Numbered from the stretch's first letter, positions 1 to 9,371 are shown. The stretch: 64,000 nt of DNA from an uncultured Pseudomonadota bacterium (GCA_903915625.1 CAIWTN010000017.1:1-64000), one strand, 5' to 3'. Program-made: numbers and translations. The notes: generated by a model not told the origin, from the sequence alone.

Positions 1-813
1 GGGCGTGATATCGCCACTATTTTCAATCTCATCACCGGCTTTGATGTTTTGACGGGAGCACACAAGCTGCCTGAAGAGGTCATCTTACAAAAGATAGAGA
101 AACTAGCCCTTTCGCCACTAAACATGCGCAAAATGATCCTGCAGCTCATTGACCAAGAAATTGCCAGCCAGCGCGCAAAAGGCAGCGGCTTTATTGTCAT
201 CAAGATGAATGCTCTTGTAGATAAAGATATCATCGACGCACTTTATAGGGCCTCTCAGGCAGGGGTAAAAATCCAACTGATAGTGCGCGGAATATGCTGC
301 CTAAAACCCGGCCTACCTGGTATCAGCGAAAACATCGAGGTGATCTCAATCGTCGATCGCTTCCTAGAACACTCGCGAGTTTATTACTTTCACGCCGGTG
401 GCGAACACAAGGTCTATCTAGCAAGTGCTGACTGGATGCCACGCAACATGGATCGACGCATCGAGATCGCATTCCCCATTGAAAATTTAGAAATAAAAGC
501 TCGTCTGATTAGTGAAGTCTTACAAACAGCCTGGAGCGACAACGTGAAAGCGCGGGTTCTAACTGCGGAGGGCAAATATGTGCCGAGGCCAGTAGCCCCT
601 GACGAGCCGCTAATCCGCTCTCAATTGAAATTTATTGAGCTCGCTCGAAAGGGAGGGATTCAGTCCATCCCATACGACATCGCTATTCGGCATAATCCGA
701 TGCGGCAGCAAGGCAAAAGACCTATCGCGCGTCGTCGCAGCAAACGCCCGGAAAAATCAAATACCGTCAGCATCGTTCCGAGCGCCAACACCGGAAAAGA
801 AGAAAAAAGCTGA
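1..813 (+). CDS. ppk1: polyphosphate kinase, C-terminal part (5' end outside window)
   Basis: Frame 1 is open from the first base, so this is the 3' end of a longer gene; the TTG at 49 is internal. Polyphosphate kinase 1 reversibly polymerises the ATP gamma-phosphate into polyphosphate. The residues match the catalytic C-terminal domains of the family: an N-x-LVDK-like segment, a VRG-x-C segment, 'SIVDRFLEHSRV' carrying the conserved His of the phosphotransfer region, and 'VYLASADWMPRN' followed by 'DRRIE'. The last ~50 residues are a basic low-complexity tail (RRRSKRPEK) not typical of the family core. It converges on the outer-membrane protein gene with a 13-base gap. Family identity is confident; the full length cannot be judged. 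Confidence 0.95.
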   Translation, partial: GRDIATIFNLITGFDVLTGAHKLPEEVILQKIEKLALSPLNMRKMILQLIDQEIASQRAKGSGFIVIKMNALVDKDIIDALYRASQAGVKIQLIVRGICCLKPGLPGISENIEVISIVDRFLEHSRVYYFHAGGEHKVYLASADWMPRNMDRRIEIAFPIENLEIKARLISEVLQTAWSDNVKARVLTAEGKYVPRPVAPDEPLIRSQLKFIELARKGGIQSIPYDIAIRHNPMRQQGKRPIARRRSKRPEKSNTVSIVPSANTGKEEKS

Positions 814-826
814 TCCGACAAGGCGT

Positions 827-2227
827 CTAGAAACGATAAATCAGACCGAGCGGAACGCTAACCTTTCGGTATAGATAGGCGCCCGGCAATTCGCCGGTAC
901 TATCTATACCCAGCGACGCATAAGTATATGCGATGCCCCACTCCACCATCAGCTGATAGTACGGAGCACCTAGATGAGTAGTTTGGGGACTTTTTTCTAA
1001 TTTGGAACTTTGCGGAAGCCGCCCCGGCTGCTTAGTAATTAGCCCCATCTGAACTCCAGCGGCCACCATGGTATATGGTGTCAACGGCGTTAAACCGGCA
1101 ATAATCTGCACCAAGTTAATCGTTCCGAAACCAACAAGTGGCTCGGAACCGCGATTGCCCGGGCCAAGACTGGCTGGCTCATAGCGAAAACCTAGCAATA
1201 AATTTGTATTCGGTAAGACTCGCACTAAGGCGCCGGAACGGACACTCAAGGTATCGTGAAGATCCTGGGGCAGTGGTTTCAATGCAATGAGCGAGAAGCC
1301 AGTCTGGTCCTTGTCAGCTTTGGTATAACGCATATCTGCCAGTAGGCGCACACGCGCACCGATGCTTAACTGCGTACCTGCAAGAATAGAACTAAGTGGG
1401 TTCAAACCTCGAGCTTTTGACCCGTCACTTTTGCTCGGGCTCAGAGCGTCACCATCACCTATTAGTGGGGAACTGACATCTATGCTCTGAGACTGCAGCG
1501 TAGCGAGTGAAGCAGCGACACCAAACTGCAAGATCCCAGGGATGGCGATCATACGCGCACCAACGATCAGGGTCGTTTGACTCAATCTACCGTCGGCATC
1601 CGCAAGCGAGGGACCACCAGCAGATGGGACTAAATTAGCTTTAAATTTTATCGCCTGATAATTAGCGCCAACGCCAACACCAAGTCGCTCTGAAAGCCGA
1701 ACTCCAAAAGCACCGGATGCAAGACCCTCGACTTTCGCTGACACTTTTAAGTCAACATAGTTCTGGGTGCCTAGAATTACCACGGGCACCCGACTTTTCT
1801 CTAAGTTTATTGCTATGGGCAGAGGCGGCAGGATGAAACCACCGTAGCCGATTCTTTGATTAGGCTTAAAAATAAAACCAGGCTTATTTGTTGGTACTGC
1901 GGCTCCACTATTTACAATTTTTGTTGCTTCAAAACCTGGATAGCGAACATCGATCTGTTCATTTTTTATCACCTCCCCAACAAAGGAGATTTGTGTCTGA
2001 TCGATAAATGCGGCATTGGCTGGATTGTCTTCGGCAGCTTCCGCAGTCGAATACGCGGCCATTGCATCACCAAGCAGGGGATCTGCATGAGCTGCTGATG
2101 TCATTAGGCTTAGTACCAAGGTTCCTAAGCAAACAAATCTCCAAAAGACACACAAGTTGAGTGTGGCGCTGCGGTACCGTGCATATGATCCCTGATACAT
2201 CCTCGCCCCGGATAGCCTATCGCTCAT
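827..2227 (-). CDS. outer-membrane beta-barrel protein, FadL/OMPP1-like
   Basis: A hydrophobic segment near residues 25-45 ending in 'SAAHA' looks like a signal peptide. The chain is rich in alternating hydrophobic and polar residues and ends in Phe ('LGLIYRF'), as expected of an outer-membrane barrel with a C-terminal beta-signal. 'AAEDNPANAAF' near the mature N terminus, 'LSERLGVGVGANYQ' and 'LPNTNLLLGFRYEP' resemble FadL-type hydrophobic-compound transporters, but this is read by eye. The start is uncertain: ATG at 2227 has no clear ribosome site, and ATG at 2200 is an alternative. It is the last gene of a leftward run with three lipoproteins, 50 bases after the previous stop, which suggests a shared envelope function. 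Substrate unknown. Confidence 0.7.
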   Translation of the reverse strand: MSDRLSGARMYQGSYARYRSATLNLCVFWRFVCLGTLVLSLMTSAAHADPLLGDAMAAYSTAEAAEDNPANAAFIDQTQISFVGEVIKNEQIDVRYPGFEATKIVNSGAAVPTNKPGFIFKPNQRIGYGGFILPPLPIAINLEKSRVPVVILGTQNYVDLKVSAKVEGLASGAFGVRLSERLGVGVGANYQAIKFKANLVPSAGGPSLADADGRLSQTTLIVGARMIAIPGILQFGVAASLATLQSQSIDVSSPLIGDGDALSPSKSDGSKARGLNPLSSILAGTQLSIGARVRLLADMRYTKADKDQTGFSLIALKPLPQDLHDTLSVRSGALVRVLPNTNLLLGFRYEPASLGPGNRGSEPLVGFGTINLVQIIAGLTPLTPYTMVAAGVQMGLITKQPGRLPQSSKLEKSPQTTHLGAPYYQLMVEWGIAYTYASLGIDSTGELPGAYLYRKVSVPLGLIYRF

Positions 2228-2277
2228 TGTTGAGTGGAATGGCTTTATCCTACCAGGAGGCTGCGTAGCAGCAAAGT

Positions 2278-3180
2278 TTAACCATCAAAATCGTAGTCTT
2301 TGACAGTCACTTCAATCTTTATATCCCCCAGCAATGGACTGACTGAGGAGCCCCCATTGCTGTTACCGATGAAATCAGTTAGTTCACCGTAAATCACTAA
2401 CTTTGGGATCATCACTGGCTGAACATTCCAAAACCATTCCATACGCTTAAAAATGAGGCCATCTTTGGCTGCGATACCATCAAAACCAGATGCAGAAACA
2501 CTCCAATGCAGCACTTTATCAAAAAAATTTTTAGGAGATAATTCATTCGAGTAGCTTGTCAGCACCTCTCCCGTCGCCTGATCCGGAATCACTTCTACAT
2601 CGAATTCACCGTTGGCAGTTTTATGCTCTTTTGTGCGGACATCGAGCACGTCTACGACTGTTGTGACGGAACGGCTGAATCCCCTATACGCGTTTACATC
2701 TTGAATCACTGGCCCGAGCAAGAAGGGGCGAGGCGGTGTAAATTTAGCGTTGCCAAGCGCTGCAGCAGACAGCATTTGACCATCACTGGAGAAATTAGCT
2801 AGTCCGGATTTGGACCCCGTGAACCCTGCGCCAATCATGTTAGCAATATCGATCTTCAAGTTTAAACATTCAACCACTGCCTCCGGAAAGCGCATGGTGA
2901 AATTCGACATAACATTGATCGTTGCATCGCCGTTACAGAGGCGATCCCCCGAATTGGATGTCACAGTAATAATATAATTAGCATTCGCCACCTTAGTCGG
3001 CGCATCGAAACCCGAATCCAGTTTATTAGCTTTCATGAGAGCATCCTGAGTGGATACTGGCTTTACCTGCCTGCCTCCACCTGTGGAAAATACGGATGAG
3101 TCAGCTGCATTCGTACAGGCATAGGCCCAAAAGAGTGGCAACATGATAACTTGAACGACTGATTTCTTGGCTACTCTCAC
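2278..3180 (-). CDS. exported protein, probable lipoprotein (paralogue of the gene at 4123-5187)
   Basis: The N terminus 'MRVAKKSVVQ...FWAYAC' is a short basic stretch plus hydrophobic core ending at Cys22, a plausible but non-canonical lipobox. The GTG start overlaps the stop of the upstream gene by four bases (GTGA), indicating translational coupling. It shares scattered motifs with the lipoprotein at 4123-5187: 'LGNAKFTPPRPFLL' against 'LGDGNYSPARPLLP', a paired-Cys region before it, and a shared C-terminal pattern. The two therefore look like diverged paralogues. I recognise no catalytic motif and no named family. Likely periplasmic or membrane-anchored beta-rich protein. Confidence 0.75.
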   Translation of the reverse strand: MRVAKKSVVQVIMLPLFWAYACTNAADSSVFSTGGGRQVKPVSTQDALMKANKLDSGFDAPTKVANANYIITVTSNSGDRLCNGDATINVMSNFTMRFPEAVVECLNLKIDIANMIGAGFTGSKSGLANFSSDGQMLSAAALGNAKFTPPRPFLLGPVIQDVNAYRGFSRSVTTVVDVLDVRTKEHKTANGEFDVEVIPDQATGEVLTSYSNELSPKNFFDKVLHWSVSASGFDGIAAKDGLIFKRMEWFWNVQPVMIPKLVIYGELTDFIGNSNGGSSVSPLLGDIKIEVTVKDYDFDG

Positions 3181-4097
3181 GAGTTACCTCGCACGATCAT
3201 CAGAGAATCCAAAACACTCTTTAGACCGGTGCTTAAAAACGAGTTCAATTGCTTATCCAAAACTGATTGAAGGCCAATATTATAAAAATCTACGTTCGAA
3301 TATAGGTCGATGTAGACATCATTGGCGTATGGCGTGACAAACAAGACAAATTCAATATTTCTGATGATTGATTCAGAGTAGGCCGCAGGCTTTAAAGTTC
3401 GAATCACAATAGCTACAGAATTATCTAATAGCTTTCCGTCGATCTGGAGTACTTGGCTAGCCTTAACTATACCGCTTATATTAATCTCTATTTGTGTTGA
3501 AAAAGATAATTCTGACATATCTAATTCAGGCTTTTTCACAATATTTATGCTTGTCTTTGCAAGACTTGCAAAATTTTTGCTCGCGCTGTCCGGAAGTTCA
3601 ACTACTCCACGTCCAAAATTCTGTTTATCTTTCATAAAATTTGTCAAAGTCCCTGCTACATCGAGCAAAGATTTATTTAACCAAATTTGCGCCCGAGTTT
3701 TTCTACTGGAGACAGGAGGTTCTGTAGTTGGCGCTGCAGAGGACGCGCTGCCTTCCGTTTCGGGCGCGAGGAGCAAATCCCGCCCTAGATTCAAATTTGC
3801 ACTAGAACTGGTGCCTACTATGCTGCCGTCTATGTTAACGAAAGCAAATGCATCAGCCTCCGCATAATTCAACGCTGCTTGACCCGCCCTTTGGCAACCT
3901 TGCAGATTTAACTTCAAGCCTTTAGTGGTCGGCGCTTCTATGCGAGCCGTTAAATTATCGCAGGCATGACTTAGGATGTCCTGCAAAGAATCCGTCGATA
4001 AAAACAAAGACGCAACACTTGAAGCCGGCTTAGTCGGTGCGCCGCAGCCCACTGGCAACATCGCGATTAATAATTTCAGAGTTGCGGACACCTTCAT
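3177..4097 (-). CDS. probable lipoprotein of unknown function
   Basis: The ATG at 4097 is chosen because AAGGAA lies about 12 bases upstream and the product then begins 'MKVSATLKLLIAMLPVGC', a compact signal peptide ending at Cys18; a longer in-frame start at 4136 would spoil it. The mature protein (306 residues total) has a Ser/Ala/Thr-rich linker near residues 110-130. Its C-terminal half is predicted beta/amphipathic, with repeated 'SVLD' helices near the end. It does not visibly resemble its two neighbours. The gene lies between the two paralogous lipoprotein genes and overlaps the next gene by four bases, so it probably belongs to the same envelope complex. No family recognised. Confidence 0.75.
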   Translation of the reverse strand: MKVSATLKLLIAMLPVGCGAPTKPASSVASLFLSTDSLQDILSHACDNLTARIEAPTTKGLKLNLQGCQRAGQAALNYAEADAFAFVNIDGSIVGTSSSANLNLGRDLLLAPETEGSASSAAPTTEPPVSSRKTRAQIWLNKSLLDVAGTLTNFMKDKQNFGRGVVELPDSASKNFASLAKTSINIVKKPELDMSELSFSTQIEINISGIVKASQVLQIDGKLLDNSVAIVIRTLKPAAYSESIIRNIEFVLFVTPYANDVYIDLYSNVDFYNIGLQSVLDKQLNSFLSTGLKSVLDSLMIVRGNS

Positions 4098-4122
4098 TTT
4101 TTTGTCACGTTCCTTGCTTTGC

Positions 4123-5187
4123 TTACTGGGTCTCAACTAAGGTTTTGGCAGACAATGTTTCCGCATCAGCAATTTGGGCCGCAAGGCCTTCTTGCTCAGC
4201 AAGAATCATCTCCACAGTGAGCGGAAGAATATTTGCGGCACCAAGCACAATGCCTGTTCGGTCTTGTTTTGCAATCTGAGCACCGGCTCCTAGCAACCCA
4301 GTGACATTTCCTGCCTTACTACCGCCGGCAACCAGCACTCCTTTGATGCTTCCCTTAAGCGAAATACTTAAAATGGACACTGGATTGGCATTCATTTTGA
4401 ACCGGATCTCGTCGAATATAAAATTGCTCACTTTATCCAATTTATTGAAGCCAGAGTTCGTTATGGTGAAGTCCATCACATTTTTAAATTCAACGCCCGT
4501 CTCGTGACTAACAAAGGCTTGATTATAGGAATTCATTTTCACTCTAACTGAGCCATGGTCGCTGCCGCTTGGAGTCGTTAAAGTGATATTGGGCTGCAGG
4601 TAATCGAGCTTTGCCATCTCTTCCGCAGTAACAGCAATGAATGATGGCAACAAAGGGCGCGCTGGAGAATAATTTCCGTCTCCCAACGTGGAAACACTGA
4701 CGACATTGTGCGCGATTACTAAGGTTTCTTTCCCCGCCGGAGGTGGCTGGGAGAAGGCACCGAGAATCTGCGCCAAATCGATTTTACCTAGAAATCCGCA
4801 GTCGAGGCCGCCGGCCGGCACCTCGAACAATTGCGCCGTTTTTGTACCCGTAACGGCTGCATTAACTTTCATATTCATGCGCCCACTGCACGCCTGAATA
4901 CCCAAGGTCTTTGCCGTGAGCTTAAACTCTGCATTCACCAAATTAACTGTGTCGGGCACCCCTGTGGTGGAGGGGGCGTCAGACGATCCGTTGGTTTTAG
5001 ATGTCTCGCTATTGCTAGCTAACTGGCTGGATACAGATGCGGAACCCAGTCGGCCACTAAGCTGCGAATCTCTGCCTGAACTGGTGGAGTTGCTGCAGCT
5101 TAATGTTGCCACGCAGAGCAATGGATACAGCTGACACAGCAACGTAAACCTACTGTGCAGTTTAAGCCGTTTAAAGCTGACTCCCAT
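4123..5187 (-). CDS. probable lipoprotein, first gene of the lipoprotein operon
   Basis: The ATG at 5187 follows AGGAAGGGG and gives 'MGVSFKRLKLHSR' plus a hydrophobic core ending 'ATLSC', Cys31. An ATG at 5223 also has an AGGAG site and is a real alternative; longer in-frame extensions run into the neighbouring gene and are unlikely. A Ser/Thr-rich tether (about residues 31-75) is followed by a compact domain. The motifs 'LGDGNYSPARPLLP' and an upstream Cys-containing stretch are shared with the lipoprotein at 2278-3180. The C-terminal part is Ala/Gly-rich. Function unknown; a cell-envelope role is inferred from context. Confidence 0.75.
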   Translation of the reverse strand: MGVSFKRLKLHSRFTLLCQLYPLLCVATLSCSNSTSSGRDSQLSGRLGSASVSSQLASNSETSKTNGSSDAPSTTGVPDTVNLVNAEFKLTAKTLGIQACSGRMNMKVNAAVTGTKTAQLFEVPAGGLDCGFLGKIDLAQILGAFSQPPPAGKETLVIAHNVVSVSTLGDGNYSPARPLLPSFIAVTAEEMAKLDYLQPNITLTTPSGSDHGSVRVKMNSYNQAFVSHETGVEFKNVMDFTITNSGFNKLDKVSNFIFDEIRFKMNANPVSILSISLKGSIKGVLVAGGSKAGNVTGLLGAGAQIAKQDRTGIVLGAANILPLTVEMILAEQEGLAAQIADAETLSAKTLVETQ

Positions 5188-5342
5188 GCCGCCCCTTCCT
5201 CTAAAGCGAAAGATATGAGCCATTTCTGGCTCCTGGCTCTGGGATTCGGCAGCTTTGGGGCGCAACTTTAGCGCCAAGTTTAAAAAAGATGAATAATTTA
5301 ATAATTTCAGGAGATAACGCCACCCAGTGAAGGTGTCGGCAA

Positions 5343-5702
5343 TTATTCCTTCGGCAGATCCGTATACTTTGCCGCAGTACCACGCGCCAAATGCACCGGA
5401 TACTTTGCAGCGTTTTTTTGTAACTTGGACCAGACTGCAGCTTCGACATCGATTTTTAAGACATCTGCAAGCCGGAGACAATAAAGTAGGATATCCGCTA
5501 CTTCGTCTCTTACCCTCTCGGCAGATGCCGGTTCGTTCATCACGGCGTCACTCTCGCCGGCAGTCAACCATTGGAACAACTCAGTGAGCTCGCCAGCCTC
5601 ACCGCTAAGTGCCATGACTAAGTTCTTAGGGGTATGGAACTGCTCCCAATTTCGCTCGGCGGCGAATTGGCGCAAAAACAAGGTAATTTTATTGATATCC
5701 AT
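5343..5702 (-). CDS. MazG-like nucleotide pyrophosphohydrolase (dCTPase-like)
   Basis: The 119-residue product matches the small all-alpha NTP pyrophosphohydrolases that hydrolyse (d)NTPs to NMP and pyrophosphate. The metal-binding signature is visible as 'SGEAGELTELFQW' (ExxE) and, about 25 residues later, 'RDEVADILLY' (ExxD). 'RNWEQFHTPKNLVMAL' near the N terminus is typical of the DCTPP1/RS21-C6 branch, so non-canonical dCTP-type substrates are likely. It lies 29 bases downstream of pabB in the same direction. The 155 bases after its stop hold no gene I can support. Confidence 0.88.
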   Translation of the reverse strand: MDINKITLFLRQFAAERNWEQFHTPKNLVMALSGEAGELTELFQWLTAGESDAVMNEPASAERVRDEVADILLYCLRLADVLKIDVEAAVWSKLQKNAAKYPVHLARGTAAKYTDLPKE

Positions 5703-5731
5703 ACTATCCCCCGTGATTTAATTGCCAACTC

Positions 5732-7021
5732 TCAAGCCCGAGGACCCACCGTGCTGCTACCAGTGATAACTTGGCACTTAGCTGCAATCTCGAGACGTTC
5801 AGCCTCGGGATCGCTACCGATCACGATACCGCTGCCGGCAGCATACTCATAGTGACCGTCTCCACTCCCAACTAGAGTGCGAATCAATAAGGAGGAATCG
5901 AACGAACCATGATCATCTAGGTAAAAAGCATGACCCATAAAATACCCACGCGCACGCCCTTCGTAGGCACGAATCGCGTTCATCACTTCCCGCTTGGGTG
6001 CGCCTGTGATCGATCCCCCGGGGCATATGTGCGCAAGCATATCGCCCAAGGTTTGAGGCAGTCGCAGCTGAGCTTGCACCTGCGCTTCCAAGTGGTGAAC
6101 ACCGTGGGCGCTCAATAATTCACCGGCTGAACGCACACTCACGCTTCCGGGCTGCCCCACTCGAAAAAGGTCATTGCGCATCAAATCGACAATGATCGCC
6201 AATTCAGCGCGATCCTTGGCACTCTTTAGCAAATCAGCGGCAGCCTTCGCGTCGGCTTCGGGTTGGCCTTCAAAACGGGCGGCTGTACCTTTGATCGGGC
6301 GAGTCTCGATGGTTGCTTTGGACTCACTTCCCGAGCCGGCAAAGATACGTACAAATCGCTCTGGACTGAGCGACACCAGGCTCAAGCCCGGAAGCTCAAA
6401 CCAGGCCCCAAATGGACCAGCGCAGTTATCTAGTCGCTCCGCCACCCAGCTCCGGGAAAGTCGCTGTCGTACCTGGAAATATCTTAGCAAATTTAGCTGA
6501 TAATAACGGCCCGCACGAATGTCCTGTAGGATCTGCCTTACCTGCTGACGGTAGTCATCATCGCCAGTAGTCGGTAGCAACTGCGTTAACTGAGACTCCG
6601 TTTCACCGACCTTAGCTTCGCGAATCAGGCTTTGGGCCAAGCCTTGAGGATCGACGAAAACATCACCCTCGTGACGGCTCTGATTCGATTGAGGAATATG
6701 AAGAAGTTGCAGGTCTCGGTCGTAAACTAAAGCAGCCTCGACTCGCAACACCCGCGGCACTGAGCCTGAGCCGGAGCCTGCCTCAGCAAACTGGTCGTAA
6801 CTCAGCACACCCAGCAAACCGCGACCGAATGGCAATGCTGATGCCTGGGGTACGCGTAAGGGAATTGAGGCCGCTTGCTCCCAGCTAATTTCACGAAAAT
6901 GGGTCGCGATAACGGTGTATCGACCAGTGCCCGCCAAACATGCCAGCGGCAACTTTTCAGGCCAGACCGTGGCCAGTTTAGACATGTATAGCTTTGACAG
7001 CCGCAGAGGTGGTAACCACAT
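5732..7021 (-). CDS. pabB: aminodeoxychorismate synthase component I
   Basis: This chorismate-binding enzyme makes 4-amino-4-deoxychorismate for folate. The C-terminal two thirds carries the family core: '[12 protein letters not shown]', '[11 protein letters not shown]', '[14 protein letters not shown]', '[12 protein letters not shown]', '[16 protein letters not shown]'. Lys in PIKGT, where TrpE enzymes have Ala, marks the PabB branch because that Lys forms the covalent intermediate. Length (429) is normal. ATG at 7021 or 6985 could be the start; neither has a strong ribosome site. It is divergent from the hydroxyacyl-CoA dehydrogenase gene. No glutamine amidotransferase (pabA) or lyase (pabC) gene is present nearby. 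Confidence 0.9.
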   Translation of the reverse strand: MWLPPLRLSKLYMSKLATVWPEKLPLACLAGTGRYTVIATHFREISWEQAASIPLRVPQASALPFGRGLLGVLSYDQFAEAGSGSGSVPRVLRVEAALVYDRDLQLLHIPQSNQSRHEGDVFVDPQGLAQSLIREAKVGETESQLTQLLPTTGDDDYRQQVRQILQDIRAGRYYQLNLLRYFQVRQRLSRSWVAERLDNCAGPFGAWFELPGLSLVSLSPERFVRIFAGSGSESKATIETRPIKGTAARFEGQPEADAKAAADLLKSAKDRAELAIIVDLMRNDLFRVGQPGSVSVRSAGELLSAHGVHHLEAQVQAQLRLPQTLGDMLAHICPGGSITGAPKREVMNAIRAYEGRARGYFMGHAFYLDDHGSFDSSLLIRTLVGSGDGHYEYAAGSGIVIGSDPEAERLEIAAKCQVITGSSTVGPRA

Positions 7022-7103
7022 GGGCGAGTCTATATCACGACAGGCGCCCTACCGCGAGCATGGAGAGCGCCAATGCGGACCGTTAGCGACAGGAGTGGCT
7101 AAG

Positions 7104-7955
7104 ATGCTGGAACATGGATTTAAGCAGATCGGCGTCCTCGGTGCAGGGCAAATGGGCAGCGGCATCGCACAGGTATGCGCGAGCAGTGGTCTACCTGTGA
7201 CTTTAGTCGATCATTCCTCGGCACAACTCGAAAAAGCGAAGATTGCGATTACCGCTAGCCTCGCAAAATTGGAGGCCAAAGGGTTAGTCAATGCCCAAAG
7301 TGCTCTACTGAATTTGAAGTTTGCGACTGAAATCGTGGATTTAACTCGTGCTGATTTAGTGATCGAAGCAGTCTCCGAAGACGAGGTGCTGAAGACCAAG
7401 TTGCTAACACAAGTCGATCGACTGGTATCTCCAGAGGCGATACTTGCCAGCAATACCTCTTCGATTCCGATTACTCGACTCGCGGCGGCGACCTCTCGCC
7501 CCGGTCAGGTGATCGGCATGCATTTTATGAACCCGGTCCCACTCATGCGCCTGGTAGAGGTGATCCCCGGCATGGCAACCAGTGAGGCCACGACTGGCCG
7601 CATTCTGGCGCTCTGCGGATCATTGGGAAAAGAGGTATCACGCAGCCAGGATTACCCGGGATTCGTGGTCAACCGGATCCTGATGCCGATGCTCAACGAG
7701 GCCTTTAATGCGCTCATGGAGGGTGTCGCTAGCGCTGAAGATATTGATAAAGGGATGCGACTAGGCACCAATCAACCTATGGGACCATTGGCTCTGGCAG
7801 ACTTCATCGGCCTAGACACCTGCCTGGCCATCATGCAGGTGCTACACCAGGGTTTGGGCGACCCTCGTTATCGCCCTTCCCCGTTGCTCAAGAAATACGT
7901 CGAGGCCGGATTTCTCGGCCGCAAAAGCAAACGCGGCGTGTATACCTACAACTAA
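7104..7955 (+). CDS. 3-hydroxyacyl-CoA (3-hydroxybutyryl-CoA) dehydrogenase
   Basis: ATG at 7104 is preferred: AGGAG lies eight bases upstream and the product is then 283 residues, the usual length of short 3-hydroxybutyryl-CoA dehydrogenases. It begins directly with the NAD-binding fold '[15 protein letters not shown]'. Further motifs are '[11 protein letters not shown]', 'SNTSSIPIT', '[16 protein letters not shown]' (catalytic His), '[15 protein letters not shown]' and '[12 protein letters not shown]'. It oxidises (S)-3-hydroxyacyl-CoA with NAD(P). It is followed by an enoyl-CoA hydratase gene after 48 bases, so the two probably catalyse consecutive steps of short-chain acyl-CoA metabolism. 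Confidence 0.93.
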   Translation: MLEHGFKQIGVLGAGQMGSGIAQVCASSGLPVTLVDHSSAQLEKAKIAITASLAKLEAKGLVNAQSALLNLKFATEIVDLTRADLVIEAVSEDEVLKTKLLTQVDRLVSPEAILASNTSSIPITRLAAATSRPGQVIGMHFMNPVPLMRLVEVIPGMATSEATTGRILALCGSLGKEVSRSQDYPGFVVNRILMPMLNEAFNALMEGVASAEDIDKGMRLGTNQPMGPLALADFIGLDTCLAIMQVLHQGLGDPRYRPSPLLKKYVEAGFLGRKSKRGVYTYN

Positions 7956-8003
7956 ATTTACTAATGTTTATGAATAGTTAACCATGAAAAGGCGGAATTC
8001 AAA

Positions 8004-8804
8004 ATGAGCACCGAGCCACTCTATAAGACACTGATAGTTGAGCATGATGGCCCAGTCTGCCGCGTCACGATCAATCGCCCTGAACAACTAAATGCTCTAA
8101 GTCCTTTAGTATTTGAAGAGCTACAAGAGGTGTTATTCGGTGGCACGCTTGAGGTGGAATCTACGCGCGTACTAGTGCTTCAAGGCTCAGGCCAAAAAGC
8201 TTTTGTCGCGGGCGCCGATATCAGCGCTATGCAAAACCTGAGTCCTGACGAGGCACGTGCATTTGCCCGCCACGGCCAATTGTTAACCAAAGGGCTTGAG
8301 ACACTCAATATTGTTACGGTGGCAAAAGTTCAGGGCTATGCATTAGGTGGTGGCTGTGAACTAGCCATGGCTTGTGACTTGATTATCGCAGGCCGCAGCG
8401 CCAAATTTGGCCAACCAGAAGTGAATCTCGGGCTGATTCCTGGATTTGGTGGTACCCAACGACTAGTGCGGCGAGTTGGTATGCACGTGGCTCTGGACAT
8501 GCTCCTTTGCGGCAGAGGCCGCTCGTTGAGTGGAACCGAAGCACATCAATTAGGCCTGGTTTCACGCGTTGTTGACGACGATAAACTCGATGCGGAAGTG
8601 CAAAAAGTCATCGCTTCATTGCTGGCTGCAGGACCACAAGCGATCGCAGACTGTAAGCGTCTCGTACGTGATTCATACAACATGAATCTAGATGCCGGAC
8701 TGAGTGCCGAGGCCACAAACTTCGCGCACTGCTTCGCCGGTGAAGAGGCGCAAGAGGGCATGACAGCTTTTCTAGAAAAACGAGCACCAGAATTTACTCT
8801 GTAG
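8004..8804 (+). CDS. enoyl-CoA hydratase/isomerase (crotonase family)
   Basis: The 266-residue protein is a full-length crotonase: 'VTINRPEQLNAL', 'AFVAGADISAM' (first oxyanion-hole strand), 'VQGYALGGGCELAMACDLIIAG' (split here by family convention into oxyanion-hole Gly and catalytic Glu region) and 'GQPEVNLGLIPGFGGTQRL' with the second catalytic Glu region. These features fit hydration of 2-enoyl-CoA. AAAGGCGG lies upstream of the ATG. Its place after the 3-hydroxyacyl-CoA dehydrogenase supports a joint role in beta-oxidation or butanoate metabolism. Exact chain-length preference cannot be read from the sequence. Confidence 0.93.
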   Translation: MSTEPLYKTLIVEHDGPVCRVTINRPEQLNALSPLVFEELQEVLFGGTLEVESTRVLVLQGSGQKAFVAGADISAMQNLSPDEARAFARHGQLLTKGLETLNIVTVAKVQGYALGGGCELAMACDLIIAGRSAKFGQPEVNLGLIPGFGGTQRLVRRVGMHVALDMLLCGRGRSLSGTEAHQLGLVSRVVDDDKLDAEVQKVIASLLAAGPQAIADCKRLVRDSYNMNLDAGLSAEATNFAHCFAGEEAQEGMTAFLEKRAPEFTL

Positions 8805-8913
8805 TTAAGTATTTTGGCCAATTACCTTGACCCATCGGTCTATAGGCCTTAAAAATATATAGGTATTCTATTAATTCTTAGCTGCCGCTAAGCCGTAAAG
8901 GAGCATCATTATC

Positions 8914-9369
8914 ATGGCTATAGAAAAACCACTGAGTGACTTCTTAAACAACTTCCAAAAAGACCTGAAACAGCTACAAAAGAAGATTAAACAAGAGGGC
9001 GATCATTTGGTCAGCAAGGCAAAAACTGCCGCGACTAAAGACAACTTGAACGCTAAACGCAAAGAAGTTGAGCACCTCGTCGAGCAAAATCTAAAAAAAC
9101 TCGAACCCACAATCAACCGCTTCGTGCATGAGCTCAACCAAACCGCCAAAAAAGCCGGCGTCGATCTGACCGACCTGGAAAAGAAAGTGCGGACAAATTT
9201 GGCAACAGCTCGCGGCCGCTTAGCTAAGGCATCGGGCAAACCCGGCAGCAAAAAGACCACGGGCAAAGCGAAAAAAGCAGCACCTAAGAAAGCTGCTGGT
9301 AAACGCGCTCCTGCCAAAAAAGCAACCGCTGCTGCAAATTCTGCAGCATCGACCGGAGAAGCGAAGTAA
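8914..9369 (+). CDS. coiled-coil protein with histone H1-like Lys/Ala tail; possible phasin-like protein
   Basis: Residues 1-95 are strongly helical and heptad-like (FLNNFQKDLKQLQKKIKQ, then LVEQNLKKLEPTINRFVHEL). Residues 96-151 are a Lys/Ala/Pro tail (KKAAPKKAAGKRAPAKKA) like histone H1-like bacterial proteins and the tails of PhaF-type phasins. GTAAAGGAG lies upstream of the ATG. Its neighbours act on 3-hydroxyacyl-CoA, which makes a granule-associated DNA-binding phasin conceivable, but no PHA synthase is in view. A nucleoid-associated protein is the other reading. Such tails arise easily, so homology cannot be claimed from the tail alone. Confidence 0.7.
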   Translation: MAIEKPLSDFLNNFQKDLKQLQKKIKQEGDHLVSKAKTAATKDNLNAKRKEVEHLVEQNLKKLEPTINRFVHELNQTAKKAGVDLTDLEKKVRTNLATARGRLAKASGKPGSKKTTGKAKKAAPKKAAGKRAPAKKATAAANSAASTGEAK

Positions 9370-9371
9370 GC

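Noticed and set aside
3547-3867. Antisense reading frame of 106 codons
   Set aside because: It is the shadow of the lipoprotein gene on the other strand, lacks a ribosome site and has atypical composition.
5188-5481. Long N-terminal extension of the lipoprotein gene at 4123-5187
   Set aside because: It would overlap the MazG-like gene by over 130 bases, add a Cys-rich stretch and destroy the signal peptide; internal ATGs at 5187/5223 have good ribosome sites.
6915-7103. 63-residue N-terminal extension of the hydroxyacyl-CoA dehydrogenase
   Set aside because: It overlaps the divergent pabB gene; AGGAG plus ATG at 7104 gives the exact family length.
8914-9369. Horizontal transfer of a eukaryotic histone H1
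   Set aside because: Lys/Ala/Pro tails are common and arise independently in bacteria; the coiled-coil part is not histone-like.
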